Assembly: GCA_021784555.1 (NCBI GenBank)
Contig: JAJYHY010000010.1
Span: 1 to 49,145 of the forward strand
DNA from: a bacterium
GTDB lineage: Bacteria > Verrucomicrobiota > Verrucomicrobiia > Limisphaerales > UBA8199
Direction of reading: 5' to 3'
DNA length: 49,145 nt
Shown here: positions 31,941 to 40,233 of the stretch, piece by piece
Position numbering within the stretch: position 1 is the stretch's first letter
How the letters are laid out: every line of letters starts with the position of its first letter
Notes under the pieces: generated by a model
Databases searched by the model: none
Seen by the model: only the letters and a program-made list of their open reading frames with translations
What the model was told of the DNA's origin: nothing
Translations under genes and position numbers: made by a program

Positions 31941-34553
31941 ATGAAACCACTCATGAAACAAGCATTCGTGAAACGGCTTGGACTGGCCCGCCTCGCCTGC
32001 GGTGCCGCCGCGCTCATCGCGCTCGGCTTGCCGGCCTTGGGCCAGACCCCGCCCAGCTACGTCAGTATTATCTTGAACTCGACCAACGTCCCGGACAATC
32101 TGTTCCTCATCTCGCCCATGGATGGCGCCCAATGGGATTACAGCGGGGTGTCTCAGGTCGTCACCACCAACGGCTCGGTGTGCCGCACCACGGCCAGCGC
32201 CGGCACCGTCACTAACGCGCTGTTTGCCGTGGGCGACTTCACGAATAACTATGACTTGCTCCTCGAACAGTACGTGCCCCTGCTCCAACTGGGCCAGCAA
32301 CGGGTCCCCGGCAATGAAGTCGCGACCTTCCTCGTCGCCGCCTTCGACGCCAAGACGCAGGCGGCGATCACCAATTACCCGGACCCGAACATGGATCCCG
32401 GCCTGCTCGCCCTCATGCTCACGACCAACATCAATGCCGTCCTGCAAGGACCGTCGATCTATGACGCGGCTCGCTTTGCGAACGTGACCCTAAGTCAGGC
32501 CACGACTGATTTGCTTAACGCCAACCCACCAACGACCGACACCCTGCTTCTCAACCGATTGCTGCTCGACGACGCCTCTTGGGCAACCTTGCCGGACCCC
32601 TCCGCCTACACTGCGGGAGGCTACCTTTACTTCCAGGCCGCAACGAATTTCCTCTACCAAGCCACCAACGCCCTCGGCGACAATATGTCTTCCATCTACG
32701 TTGCGGTGGAATACCTGGACGTGGGCAACGACTTGTGGCAACTGCAGTACGACGCCCTGCCTGACCCCGCCAATCCCAACCCCGACGTGGACCGGTTCAC
32801 CATCTCCCAAACCTTCGGAGACGTGGCCAAGAACAATTCCGGCCAGTGGCTGACCAAAGTCTTCCACCTGCCCTTTGCCTATTTCGGCAAACGCCAACCC
32901 GGCGGCGCCGATTTCCGGATCTGGGACGAGGGCGATGGCCCTGAATACATCCGCAAGGTGAGTATCTCGACGACGAATCCGATCAACTATCACATCTACT
33001 ACACCGATACCCCGGTCAAAATCGACGGCAAACTCGACGATGCCGCCTGGGCCAACGCCATGCCTTTCGTGGTCAACAAGCCGAACCAGCTTGTCTGGCA
33101 CGATTCCTCCGCTGAGTCCCCGGTGGGCTACTGGACCACCAATGTCGTCATTGAGAACAGCACCAACCTGTACTACACGAACACCGATGGCAGCCTATCG
33201 AACTTCTTCGAGGACGTGTTCACCACCAACACCGTTCCCAATTACACCAACATGTGGTCCGCCGTCTCGAAGGCCGCCTGGGACAGCAACTACTTCTATG
33301 TCGCCGTGGACATCTGGGACGCCGTGCCGCGCGACAACCAGGATCAGCTTGACGGGAGCCTCACCAACGCCGACGGCACCACCTGGACCGATGCCAACGG
33401 CAATACCCACTTTGCCAATCTGTCCGTCGGCGACGCCCTCGAGTGGTTTTTCAGCTATGACCGCTCCGACCCCAGCCGCTCGACGTGGAATTACACCAAC
33501 GATTTCCAGACACTCATCAGCTTCGGCCCTCATCCCAACATGGGGGTTTACCAACAAGGCGTGTTGAGCCCGATTGACTACGCGGACCACCCGGATTACG
33601 CCCCGTCCAACAACATTGCCATCGTTGATCACCCCGATGGCAAAGGCTATACTGTTGAAGCGCGCTTCCCGTGGGGGGTGCTGGTCGGCACGGACGGCTC
33701 GACTTTCTGGCATACCAATACGGCCCCGGTCATGGGCCAGATGGTCGGCTTCAACCTCGGCTTCGACAACGGCAATGACTGGCCGCCGACCCAGCAGGGC
33801 TACTGGACGTTCTCCGCACAGCCAGGCGATTGGGCCAATCCCAGCGCCTGGGTCAGCCTCCAGATGGAAGCCGCACCGGCGACGGCCCCCCCGCGCCTGT
33901 GGGTGAGCACTTCCTCCCACGGCACTTTGCTCATCAACTGGCCGGACCCAGTGGCCGCCGGCCTGGTGTTGCTGCAGGCACCGGCCGTTTCGGGGCCGTG
34001 GACACCCGCGACGAATGCCGTAACCCAACTCCAGGGCCTCAAGAGCTACATCGAGGTGGATGCCTCAACCGGGACCATGTTCTACCGGCTCGGGCCCGCG
34101 TCCGTGGCGCAACAAATCACCATCGGCGAAACCAACGTTCTGCCCAATAACGATGGCGGCAACGGCGGGTTGGCATTGGCCCAATCCGCCACGCTCTCGG
34201 AGACGGCGACCATCCAGAGCCTGAGCTTCTATGTGAGGACCGCTGCCGGCACCTTGCAACTGGGCATCTACAGCGACAATGGCGGCCAACCGGGCACATT
34301 GATGGCCTCAACGGCCACCTTCACTCCGGTCGTTGGTTGGAATACCCAAGACGTGACCACGCCGGTTTCTTTGCCCGCCGGCACGTACTGGCTGGCCTAT
34401 CTGCCCAGCGATAACGGCCTGGGTTTCCAAAATGACAACACGGGCACCGCCTTTTGGCAAGGCAACTATACCACTCTGCCCTCTCCTTATCCGTCGAATC
34501 CGAGCGGCAGCGGCTCGTATCATTGGTCGCTCTATGCCACGCTCTCGAAGTAA
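31941..34553 (+). CDS. Secreted CBM9-type carbohydrate-binding surface protein
   Basis: 870 aa with a signal peptide (LACGAAALIALGLPALGQ). Residues 20-350 are an Asn/Thr-rich beta region of unknown fold. From about 352 comes a CBM9-like domain: DTPVKIDGKLDDAAWANAMP, AAWDSNYFYVAVDIWD, NLSVGDALEWFFSYDRSD, AIVDHPDGKGYTVEARFPWG and GFNLGFDNGND. This is the type found in xylanases and in cytochrome/sugar-binding proteins. At about 650-715 is the verrucomicrobial end module (GTLLINWPDPVAAGLVLLQA, TGTMFYRL). The last 150 residues form another beta domain (IQSLSFYVRTAAGTLQLGIY). No catalytic residues are apparent. It probably binds glycans at the cell surface as part of the surrounding degradation locus. 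Confidence 0.75.
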   Translation: MKPLMKQAFVKRLGLARLACGAAALIALGLPALGQTPPSYVSIILNSTNVPDNLFLISPMDGAQWDYSGVSQVVTTNGSVCRTTASAGTVTNALFAVGDFTNNYDLLLEQYVPLLQLGQQRVPGNEVATFLVAAFDAKTQAAITNYPDPNMDPGLLALMLTTNINAVLQGPSIYDAARFANVTLSQATTDLLNANPPTTDTLLLNRLLLDDASWATLPDPSAYTAGGYLYFQAATNFLYQATNALGDNMSSIYVAVEYLDVGNDLWQLQYDALPDPANPNPDVDRFTISQTFGDVAKNNSGQWLTKVFHLPFAYFGKRQPGGADFRIWDEGDGPEYIRKVSISTTNPINYHIYYTDTPVKIDGKLDDAAWANAMPFVVNKPNQLVWHDSSAESPVGYWTTNVVIENSTNLYYTNTDGSLSNFFEDVFTTNTVPNYTNMWSAVSKAAWDSNYFYVAVDIWDAVPRDNQDQLDGSLTNADGTTWTDANGNTHFANLSVGDALEWFFSYDRSDPSRSTWNYTNDFQTLISFGPHPNMGVYQQGVLSPIDYADHPDYAPSNNIAIVDHPDGKGYTVEARFPWGVLVGTDGSTFWHTNTAPVMGQMVGFNLGFDNGNDWPPTQQGYWTFSAQPGDWANPSAWVSLQMEAAPATAPPRLWVSTSSHGTLLINWPDPVAAGLVLLQAPAVSGPWTPATNAVTQLQGLKSYIEVDASTGTMFYRLGPASVAQQITIGETNVLPNNDGGNGGLALAQSATLSETATIQSLSFYVRTAAGTLQLGIYSDNGGQPGTLMASTATFTPVVGWNTQDVTTPVSLPAGTYWLAYLPSDNGLGFQNDNTGTAFWQGNYTTLPSPYPSNPSGSGSYHWSLYATLSK

Positions 34554-34635
34554 TCTGCGTGCCTCCCGGCAAAGCCGGGGTGTTTCATCGGGCTGGGCGA
34601 ATAGGCTTCGTCCAGCATAGGTGGGTTGAGGGGTT

Positions 34636-34668
34636 GCCCCCGAACGGTGTTACCCATCGTTCGGGGGC
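34636..34668. terminator. 11-bp perfect hairpin downstream of the CBM9-type gene
   Basis: GCCCCCGAACG (34636-34646) pairs perfectly with CGTTCGGGGGC (34658-34668) across an 11-nt loop. A smaller hairpin, CCCGGC-aaa-GCCGGG, lies at about 34564-34579. Position and strength suit transcription termination after 34553, although no T-run follows. The right arm touches the start of the duplicated GH38 fragment. Confidence 0.5.
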
Positions 34669-34887
34669 GCCTCGCCAAAACGCCTGTCTTTGGCCCTGAA
34701 GCCTCGCCACGCGGAGTTGATCAAACTCGACGATCGAATCAGAGAAAAGCTCAAGGTCCATCCCACCGCCGATCGCCGCTGTGAAACCGAGGTGGCGATG
34801 GCCCGGTTCGGCCTGCGCACGGTGCGGTTCGCCGGCGTGGTGAAAAGGAGACCTGGGTCCGCCCAAACCGCAAAATCCTTCAACTAA
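34662..34887 (+). pseudogene. Duplicated 3' fragment of the GH38-like gene (copy B)
   Basis: About 75 codons reproduce the end of the GH38-like protein encoded at 19659-22574 (ALKPRHAELIKLDDRIREKL ... GVVKRRPGSAQTAKSFN), ending in TAA at 34885-34887. There is no start or catalytic region. The match continues through the intergenic word ACGAGAATAGATCCA to the next start codon at 34902. It is in opposite orientation to copy A. Confidence 0.85.
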
Positions 34888-34901
34888 CGAGAATAGATCC
34901 A

Positions 34902-36416
34902 ATGAGAACTGCTCAGTATTCGATTAAACGCGAAGCGGGGATGATGTTCGTCCTCTGCTTGGCTTCAGCCTTAACCATGGCGGGCTCCGCACGGCACTCG
35001 CCGGCGTCGCCACCTTCCATCTTGCGCGAATACCTGGCGCGCGAGCACCTGCAAGGCCGTTTCGCCGCCTACAAACCAAACTTCCACGTCGAAGAATTTG
35101 CGCCCGGCAAATGGTGGATCCTCGACGGAACCACGCACGTTGGCCTGGTCGTTCGGGATGTGGATTTCGCCGAACTGGACAACTTCAACCCCTGCCATCC
35201 CCTGCCAAATGCACCGTTTCCGAGGCTTTACCACGCACCCACCCAACTCGGCGATCGCCTGACCATGGCCGAGACCTTTCTACCCAAACCTACCCGGGCC
35301 AGCTACAAGTTCGAGGGGATGCCCGCGCGCGCAACCCTGCGTATCGTCCTCCACTTTGCCGATGGCAGGTTCCGCCGCAAGACCCTGACTTGGGAGGTTG
35401 ACCCCGACTTCGGCTACATTCTTCACTGTGTGGATGAATTCCGCTCACGGGAGCCGGGGAACTTTGAGTTTTGCAATTTCCTGCCCAAGGGCACCACCGA
35501 CGACCGGCTGGAGTTCAAACGTTATTCCTACATCCTTTGGCAGCACCCGGGCGGGCAGATCCTGCGCTGGAACCAGAGTAACATCGGCGCCACGCTTCCC
35601 GGCAACAAGGATATGACCGGCCAGCGCCTGATCCGAACCGGCGGGTTTATTGGCTATTTCGGTGAAAAGGACCGGAGTCCGGCGCTCGAGATCCTGAAGT
35701 CCACACCGGGAACCACCTCCACGACTTGTCCCAATATGCTGGACGAACATATCATGTGGAGGCCCGGGGACCCGGCGCGGTGTGAAAGAGACGAAGCCGG
35801 CAGGTATGTCTCCCGCGCGATCTATAATCTGGTCTCTTTGCCTCCGGAAGTTTCCATTTGGCTGGCCCAAAAGGCGAGGTTGATTGACTTGTACATGGGC
35901 CATCCTCCAACGCTATCCTATTGGGGTTTTACCCAGGGCGTGCCAACGGACTTCGAGACCAAACTGGACCCCGCCGGTTCTTTTCGAGGGGTTGCTTTCG
36001 CGTACCCGGAAGACGACCCGAGGGCGCCCATCTCGGTGGTGTCCGACTGCGCTCATTCCGGCACGCACTCGTTGCGAATGCGGGCCAACGGCAGGCCGGT
36101 GAAGTTCCTCACGGACTTCGGCACGGTGCATGTCACCGAGGGAAGGCACTATCGCCTGTACGCGTGGGTGAAAACCGATTTGACCAGCGGCCAAGCCGTG
36201 CTCAGGGCTGATGAATGCCTCTTTACCTTCAACAATATTACCGCGGTCCACACTGGCCAGCCCATTACCGGCCTGACAGGCTGGCACGAGGTATCGCTGG
36301 ATTTTACCCCCGGGAAAAAGGCTCATGCCGTCATCCTATACGTGCTCGTGACCGGCCACGGCACGGTCTGGGTGGATGACTTTCTGCTCAAGGAATTTTC
36401 GGACTTTGAAAAATAG
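34902..36416 (+). CDS. Secreted protein of unknown function with C-terminal jelly-roll domain
   Basis: 504 aa. A signal peptide lies after a basic start (MMFVLCLASALTMAGSA); starts at 34902 or 34941 are possible. Residues 45-350 are all-beta with many aromatic residues (KWWILDGTTHVGLVVRDVDF, RLTMAETFLPKPTRASYKF) and share no motif I can name. Residues about 365-500 look like a CBM4/9-type galactose-binding-fold module (AHSGTHSLRMRANGRPVKFL, HYRLYAWVKTDLTSG, AVILYVLVTGHGTVWVDDFL). It is followed after 24 nt by the 931-aa gene, so the two are co-transcribed. A role in binding or cleaving polysaccharide is inferred from context. Confidence 0.6.
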   Translation: MRTAQYSIKREAGMMFVLCLASALTMAGSARHSPASPPSILREYLAREHLQGRFAAYKPNFHVEEFAPGKWWILDGTTHVGLVVRDVDFAELDNFNPCHPLPNAPFPRLYHAPTQLGDRLTMAETFLPKPTRASYKFEGMPARATLRIVLHFADGRFRRKTLTWEVDPDFGYILHCVDEFRSREPGNFEFCNFLPKGTTDDRLEFKRYSYILWQHPGGQILRWNQSNIGATLPGNKDMTGQRLIRTGGFIGYFGEKDRSPALEILKSTPGTTSTTCPNMLDEHIMWRPGDPARCERDEAGRYVSRAIYNLVSLPPEVSIWLAQKARLIDLYMGHPPTLSYWGFTQGVPTDFETKLDPAGSFRGVAFAYPEDDPRAPISVVSDCAHSGTHSLRMRANGRPVKFLTDFGTVHVTEGRHYRLYAWVKTDLTSGQAVLRADECLFTFNNITAVHTGQPITGLTGWHEVSLDFTPGKKAHAVILYVLVTGHGTVWVDDFLLKEFSDFEK

Positions 36417-36440
36417 CTGGACCACGGTAAGAAACACTCC

Positions 36441-39236
36441 ATGAACCTTGTTATGACCAGGACCACTTTTCTCTTCACCACGTTGGCGGCGCTGCTGGCC
36501 GCCTCGTGTCCGTCGTTCGCGGCTGCACCCGGGCTCACCCTGGAACGGGATGGCGGCTGGCTCGTCATCCACGACGCTCGCATTCCGACCGGCGAGCTTC
36601 GCGTCAACTACCTGGAGGCCTACTGCCGCGGCGGTTCTACTGCCGCGGATTGGGTCAACCACACCGTGATTCCTTACACCAGCAAGCTGGTTTCCCTGAG
36701 CCCCGACAAGAAGGTCCTGCGGCTGCGTGACACCTTGGCTGACGGGCTGATCGTCGAGCACACGATCACCGCCGGCGAGGACGAGGTGGATTTCCGCCTT
36801 GTGGCGCACAACCCGACCGCACGTCGTTCAGAGGCGGTTTGGGCGCAGCCGTGCGTGCGGGTGGGCGCCTTCGCCGGCTTCAATCCGGATTTCAGTCAGG
36901 GCGACCTCAATGATTACCTGCCCAAATGCTTCATCTTTCTGGACGGCCGGCTCACCCGCCTGCCGACGCGGCATTGGGCCACGCGCGCGCGCTACATGCC
37001 CGGCCAGGTGTGGGGCGCGCCCGGCGTTTCCCGCGCGGACCTCAACCCGCGTCCGTTAAGCAAGCTGGCGCCGAGCAACGGCCTGATCGGTTGCTTCAGC
37101 AAGGATGACAAAATGATCTTTGCCACCGCCTGGCAACCTTACCAGGAACTGTTTCAAGGCATTGCCCGTTGCCTGCACTCGGACTTCCGCTTGGGCGGAA
37201 TCGGGCCTGGGCAGTCGCTACGGATTCGAGGCAAAATCTATCTCGTCCCCAACAACGTGCCGGCGCTGCTTCGGCGCTATGCCAAGGATTTTCCCGAACA
37301 AGTCTCAGCAGGCGTTCCCTTCGATTACTTTCAGAATTCCTGGCAGGTCATCGGCCTGAAGGATTACGACTATGCCACCCGCATCACGCCCCAAAATGAG
37401 TTGGTATTGGCGGACAACACCAAGCTCCGCCTATCGGCCGGCACGCCGCCCAAACCGTTGAGCCGCCAACAAACCAAGACGCTGCTCGACGGCTGGCTGC
37501 CAATCGTTCTGCTGCACACCGAGCAAGCCGGGGTGCGCTACCACTTCACGCTCTGGGCTACGCCGTTGCCGACCGTCAAGGATTGGAAGGCGGCGTTCAA
37601 TTGGCCGACCGAAGGTGAGAATTACCTGAACTGGATTCAGGTCAAAGCCATCAATGCCGGCAGCCGGCCTGCGGAGGCGCGCGTCCGACTGGCTCGGGTT
37701 AGCGCCAACGGCGCCGCGTCGTTGACCGACTGGCGCCCCACCCTCGCGCCGCACCAGACCGCCGTCACCTGCTTTCGCGCGCCTTTCATGCCGGTAGCGG
37801 ATAGCCAAGCCTTTGCCGGCGCCTCGCCACAAGTCTGGCTGAAGCGCACGGTCCGTTTCTGGCGCGGATTGCTCGCCCAGGGCGCCCGGTTCGAAGTGCC
37901 TGACAAGGAATCCATGGACACCTTGCGCGCCGCCCACGTCTGTCAATTCATCGTCAGCGACAACGGCGAGTTGCACGGCGGCGAGGGCTTTTATGACACC
38001 TTCTATGTTCGGGACGGCGCCTATCAGTTGCTCGAGCTGGAGGAAGCCGGCCTCTGGGACACGGTCCGAAAGGCCCTCCCCTTTTTTCTTCGCGCGCAAC
38101 ACCCTGATGGCCACTTCGGATCGCCGGAACGGGAGTTGGACGGCAACGGGCAGGCCCTGTGGGCTTTGTGGCAATACTGGAAAATGAGCGGCGATCTATC
38201 CTGGCTCCGCAAAGTGTATCCACAGATGCGCCGCGCCGTGGAGTGGCTCAAGCGGGCTCGCCGTCAGGCCCAGGATAACTCGCCGTTCGCCGGCTTGCTT
38301 CCTGGCGTCTCCTTCGCCGACGGCGAACACCTGGTGGGCGGCAAGCATCATATCGTCGGCTATGATTTCTGGAACCTGCGCGGGCTGCTCTGCGCCGCCG
38401 ACGCCGCGCGCGCGTTGGGCGACACGGCCGACGCGGGCGATTTCCAGCGGGAAGCCGCGGACTACCGCCACGCCATTGACGCGGCCTGGAAGCGCACCGG
38501 GTTGCCCTATTTTCCGCCAAGCTGGGAAAGGGTGGGCACTCCTTGGGGAAATACGGAAATCCTCTGGCCCACCGAATTGTTCGACCCTCACGACCCGCGC
38601 GTAACGGCGCTCTTGACCGAGGTCCGCGAACACCACGGCGGCGGCTTTGTCGAACACACGATCCGTTGGACCGGAGCCAAGGGCGCCATCCATCCCTACC
38701 TCTCATCCTACACCACCATGGATTCGTTGATTCGCGGCGAGCATGATACCTTCGTCCAAGAGTATTATTGGTATCTCCTGCATTCAACGGCCACCCACGC
38801 CTTCCCGGAAGGTGTGTATTACAAGCGGCGGTACGCTTGGAATGAGACCATCCCACATCCGACCGGCGCGGCCAACTTCGCCATCATGTTTCGCCATGCC
38901 TTGATTCACGAATGCCGTAACGAACTCCACTTGCTCCTGGGCGTGCCGGACCAGTGGCTCGCTCCCGGCAAGGAGATCCGCATCGAAAACGCGCCGACTG
39001 ATTTCGGACCGCTCACCCTGCGAATCCGTGGAAAAGCGCGAGGCCTGGACGTGCAATTCATCCCCCCGCGTCGTCAACCCCCGCAGCGGATAGTTCTGCA
39101 CCTGCCTCGATCACGTCCCGCCCTCACGGTGCCGAAAGGAGTTACCGTCCAATTGCGCCCAGACCAGGCACGGCGATGGGACTTCGCGACGGTGGTCCGC
39201 CGCTACCTGAAGACGGCGCCGCCCCTCTTCAAATGA
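36441..39236 (+). CDS. Secreted six-hairpin glycosidase-like protein
   Basis: 931 aa with a signal peptide (FLFTTLAALLAASCPSFA). Residues 30-480 are beta domains (LTLERDGGWLVIHDARIPTG, HTITAGEDEVDFRLVAHNPT). Residues about 485-850 form an (alpha/alpha)6 barrel of the type in GH63, GH78, GH94 and related families: DNGELHGGEGFYDTFYVRDG near 507, DTVRKALPFFLRAQHPDGHF, GQALWALWQYWKMSGDLSWL, EWLKRARRQAQD, and EILWPTELFDPHD. The aspartate or glutamate residues of YVRDGAYQ and the later GAKGAIHPYLSSY region could be catalytic, but the exact family is unclear. A final beta domain ends at FK. It probably hydrolyses an oligosaccharide in the periplasm and is co-transcribed with the 504-aa gene. Confidence 0.7.
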   Translation: MNLVMTRTTFLFTTLAALLAASCPSFAAAPGLTLERDGGWLVIHDARIPTGELRVNYLEAYCRGGSTAADWVNHTVIPYTSKLVSLSPDKKVLRLRDTLADGLIVEHTITAGEDEVDFRLVAHNPTARRSEAVWAQPCVRVGAFAGFNPDFSQGDLNDYLPKCFIFLDGRLTRLPTRHWATRARYMPGQVWGAPGVSRADLNPRPLSKLAPSNGLIGCFSKDDKMIFATAWQPYQELFQGIARCLHSDFRLGGIGPGQSLRIRGKIYLVPNNVPALLRRYAKDFPEQVSAGVPFDYFQNSWQVIGLKDYDYATRITPQNELVLADNTKLRLSAGTPPKPLSRQQTKTLLDGWLPIVLLHTEQAGVRYHFTLWATPLPTVKDWKAAFNWPTEGENYLNWIQVKAINAGSRPAEARVRLARVSANGAASLTDWRPTLAPHQTAVTCFRAPFMPVADSQAFAGASPQVWLKRTVRFWRGLLAQGARFEVPDKESMDTLRAAHVCQFIVSDNGELHGGEGFYDTFYVRDGAYQLLELEEAGLWDTVRKALPFFLRAQHPDGHFGSPERELDGNGQALWALWQYWKMSGDLSWLRKVYPQMRRAVEWLKRARRQAQDNSPFAGLLPGVSFADGEHLVGGKHHIVGYDFWNLRGLLCAADAARALGDTADAGDFQREAADYRHAIDAAWKRTGLPYFPPSWERVGTPWGNTEILWPTELFDPHDPRVTALLTEVREHHGGGFVEHTIRWTGAKGAIHPYLSSYTTMDSLIRGEHDTFVQEYYWYLLHSTATHAFPEGVYYKRRYAWNETIPHPTGAANFAIMFRHALIHECRNELHLLLGVPDQWLAPGKEIRIENAPTDFGPLTLRIRGKARGLDVQFIPPRRQPPQRIVLHLPRSRPALTVPKGVTVQLRPDQARRWDFATVVRRYLKTAPPLFK

Positions 39237-39320
39237 GCGGCGCGGCGATTGTTGGCAACACCTTTACAGATAAGGCTGCAGCCCAATGTTTGCTTCGTGC
39301 TTGGCTTTTGTATAGCGGAA

Positions 39321-39772
39321 TCTTAGTGCATCCGTATCCAATTTCCACGATGTTGACGTGTTCGCTGGGCGAGGACCCTTGAACCAATTGTATCGCTAGC
39401 AGTCAAAGTGGAACGATTTCTGAGAGCATCGACAGACCGGCGCCGCCAAAGGCCGATCACCGAGTCAGTTTCTTCCGGGCCTGCGGCTGGCTCATGATTG
39501 CCAACGTTGCGGGCGGCATCCTGATGTGGGCGGTGCATCTGCTGGCTAAGCGAACAGGGGCCTGCGGAGTACGGCGTGTTCCTGGCCCTGCTGGCCCTGG
39601 CCTTGTTTGTCCCCAGCATGCCGCTGCAGATGGTCTTGGCACAGCAGACGGCCAGCGCACTCGCCTCAGGCAGGGAACGCCAGTTGGCCGGCATCGCCCG
39701 GTTAATCCTGTACCTGACCACGGCGTTGCGGTTGATAGCGGCGGTGGTCATAACCGTCCTGCCCTGCGACCT
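39321..39772 (+). pseudogene. Decayed copy B of the flippase 5' end and its upstream DNA
   Basis: 452 bp repeat copy A (18433-18883) in opposite orientation. The flippase start codon has become ACG. The translation keeps SESIDRPAPPKADHRVSFF and MIANVAGGILMWAVHLLAK, then a 1-nt insertion near 39555 shifts the frame. Sense resumes as FLALLALALFVPSMPLQMVL and ends near GIARLILYLTTAL. The remaining two thirds of the gene are missing. After 39772 the sequence switches to a fragment related to 36397-36475. Confidence 0.85.
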
Positions 39773-39774
39773 CA

Positions 39775-39861
39775 AACAATTTTCGGATTTTGAAAGCCGG
39801 TCGGGACGTAGCAGGAAGATACCATGAGACCGGTTATAACCAGGACCACTCTGTGCTTCAT
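39775..39861 (+). repeat. Diverged copy of the junction between the 504-aa and 931-aa genes
   Basis: AATTTTCGGATTTTGAAA at about 39778 matches the end of the 504-aa gene (36397 onward, coding LKEFSDFEK). After a variable stretch, CCATGA...GTTATAACCAGGACCACT matches the start of the 931-aa gene (36440-36470). The two stretches are clearly less similar than the other duplications. It shows that part of this locus was copied once more before decaying. Confidence 0.45.
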
Positions 39862-39891
39862 CAGGCAATGACAGAGAAACGAAATTGGGGC

Positions 39892-40003
39892 GAGTTGACA
39901 TGAGCACCCTCGCTTGGTTGCGGCTTCAGACCGGACATGCGCTTGCAATACCATGAGTCTGGGTTGCGTTTGCCGCAGCCGCTGAGGGTGCTCACGTCGA
40001 TTT
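39892..40003. repeat. Imperfect 20-bp inverted repeat
   Basis: GAGTTGACATGAGCACCCTC (39892-39911) is the reverse complement of GAGGGTGCTCACGTCGATTT (39984-40003) at 16 of 20 positions, including 11 in a row at the inner end. The 72-nt interval is not obviously coding. It may be the ends of a small mobile element or a long hairpin. Confidence 0.4.
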
Positions 40004-40061
40004 GCCTCAATTGGATCCCTGCGTAGTCGCCCGCAGCGGCGTCCTGCGTGTCGCGGCAAGC

Positions 40062-40103
40062 GTTACTCGGAAGAGTAAGGGGGCTGTTACTCCTTTGTGG
40101 AAC
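40062..40103. repeat. 42-bp hairpin element, complete copy 3
   Basis: The left arm is GTTACTCGGAAGAGTAA (40062-40078), the 8-nt loop GGGGGCTG, and the right arm TTACTCCTTTGTGGAAC (40087-40103). Spacing is identical to copies 1 and 2. It lies downstream of the response-regulator gene on the other strand. Confidence 0.65.
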
Positions 40104-40129
40104 AGCGCCCGCCTATCTTGTATGCTAAT

Positions 40130-40172
40130 TCATGCTCTTGCTCTCCCTCAAGGGTGGAGAGCAAGAGCATGA
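40130..40172. terminator. 17-bp perfect hairpin downstream of the response regulator
   Basis: TCATGCTCTTGCTCTCC (40130-40146) and GGAGAGCAAGAGCATGA (40156-40172) pair perfectly around a 9-nt loop. It sits 62 nt behind the end of the response-regulator gene (minus strand). It is the strongest simple hairpin in the window. A terminator or an mRNA 3' stabiliser are the likely roles. Confidence 0.65.
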
Positions 40173-40233
40173 TCAAGAGCGGGAATCCTGCGCCGCCTAA
40201 ACTTGACGGCAGTGCCGGGCGCCCTACCCCCGT

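Larger units (their letters stand above)
39773..40233. other. Gene-free stretch made of repeat fragments and hairpins
   Basis: About 460 bp with no believable gene. In order it contains the diverged gene-junction copy (39775-39861), a 20-bp imperfect inverted repeat (39892-40003), a complete 42-bp hairpin element (40062-40103), and a 17-bp perfect hairpin (40130-40172). The remaining bases show nothing recognisable. Confidence 0.55.
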
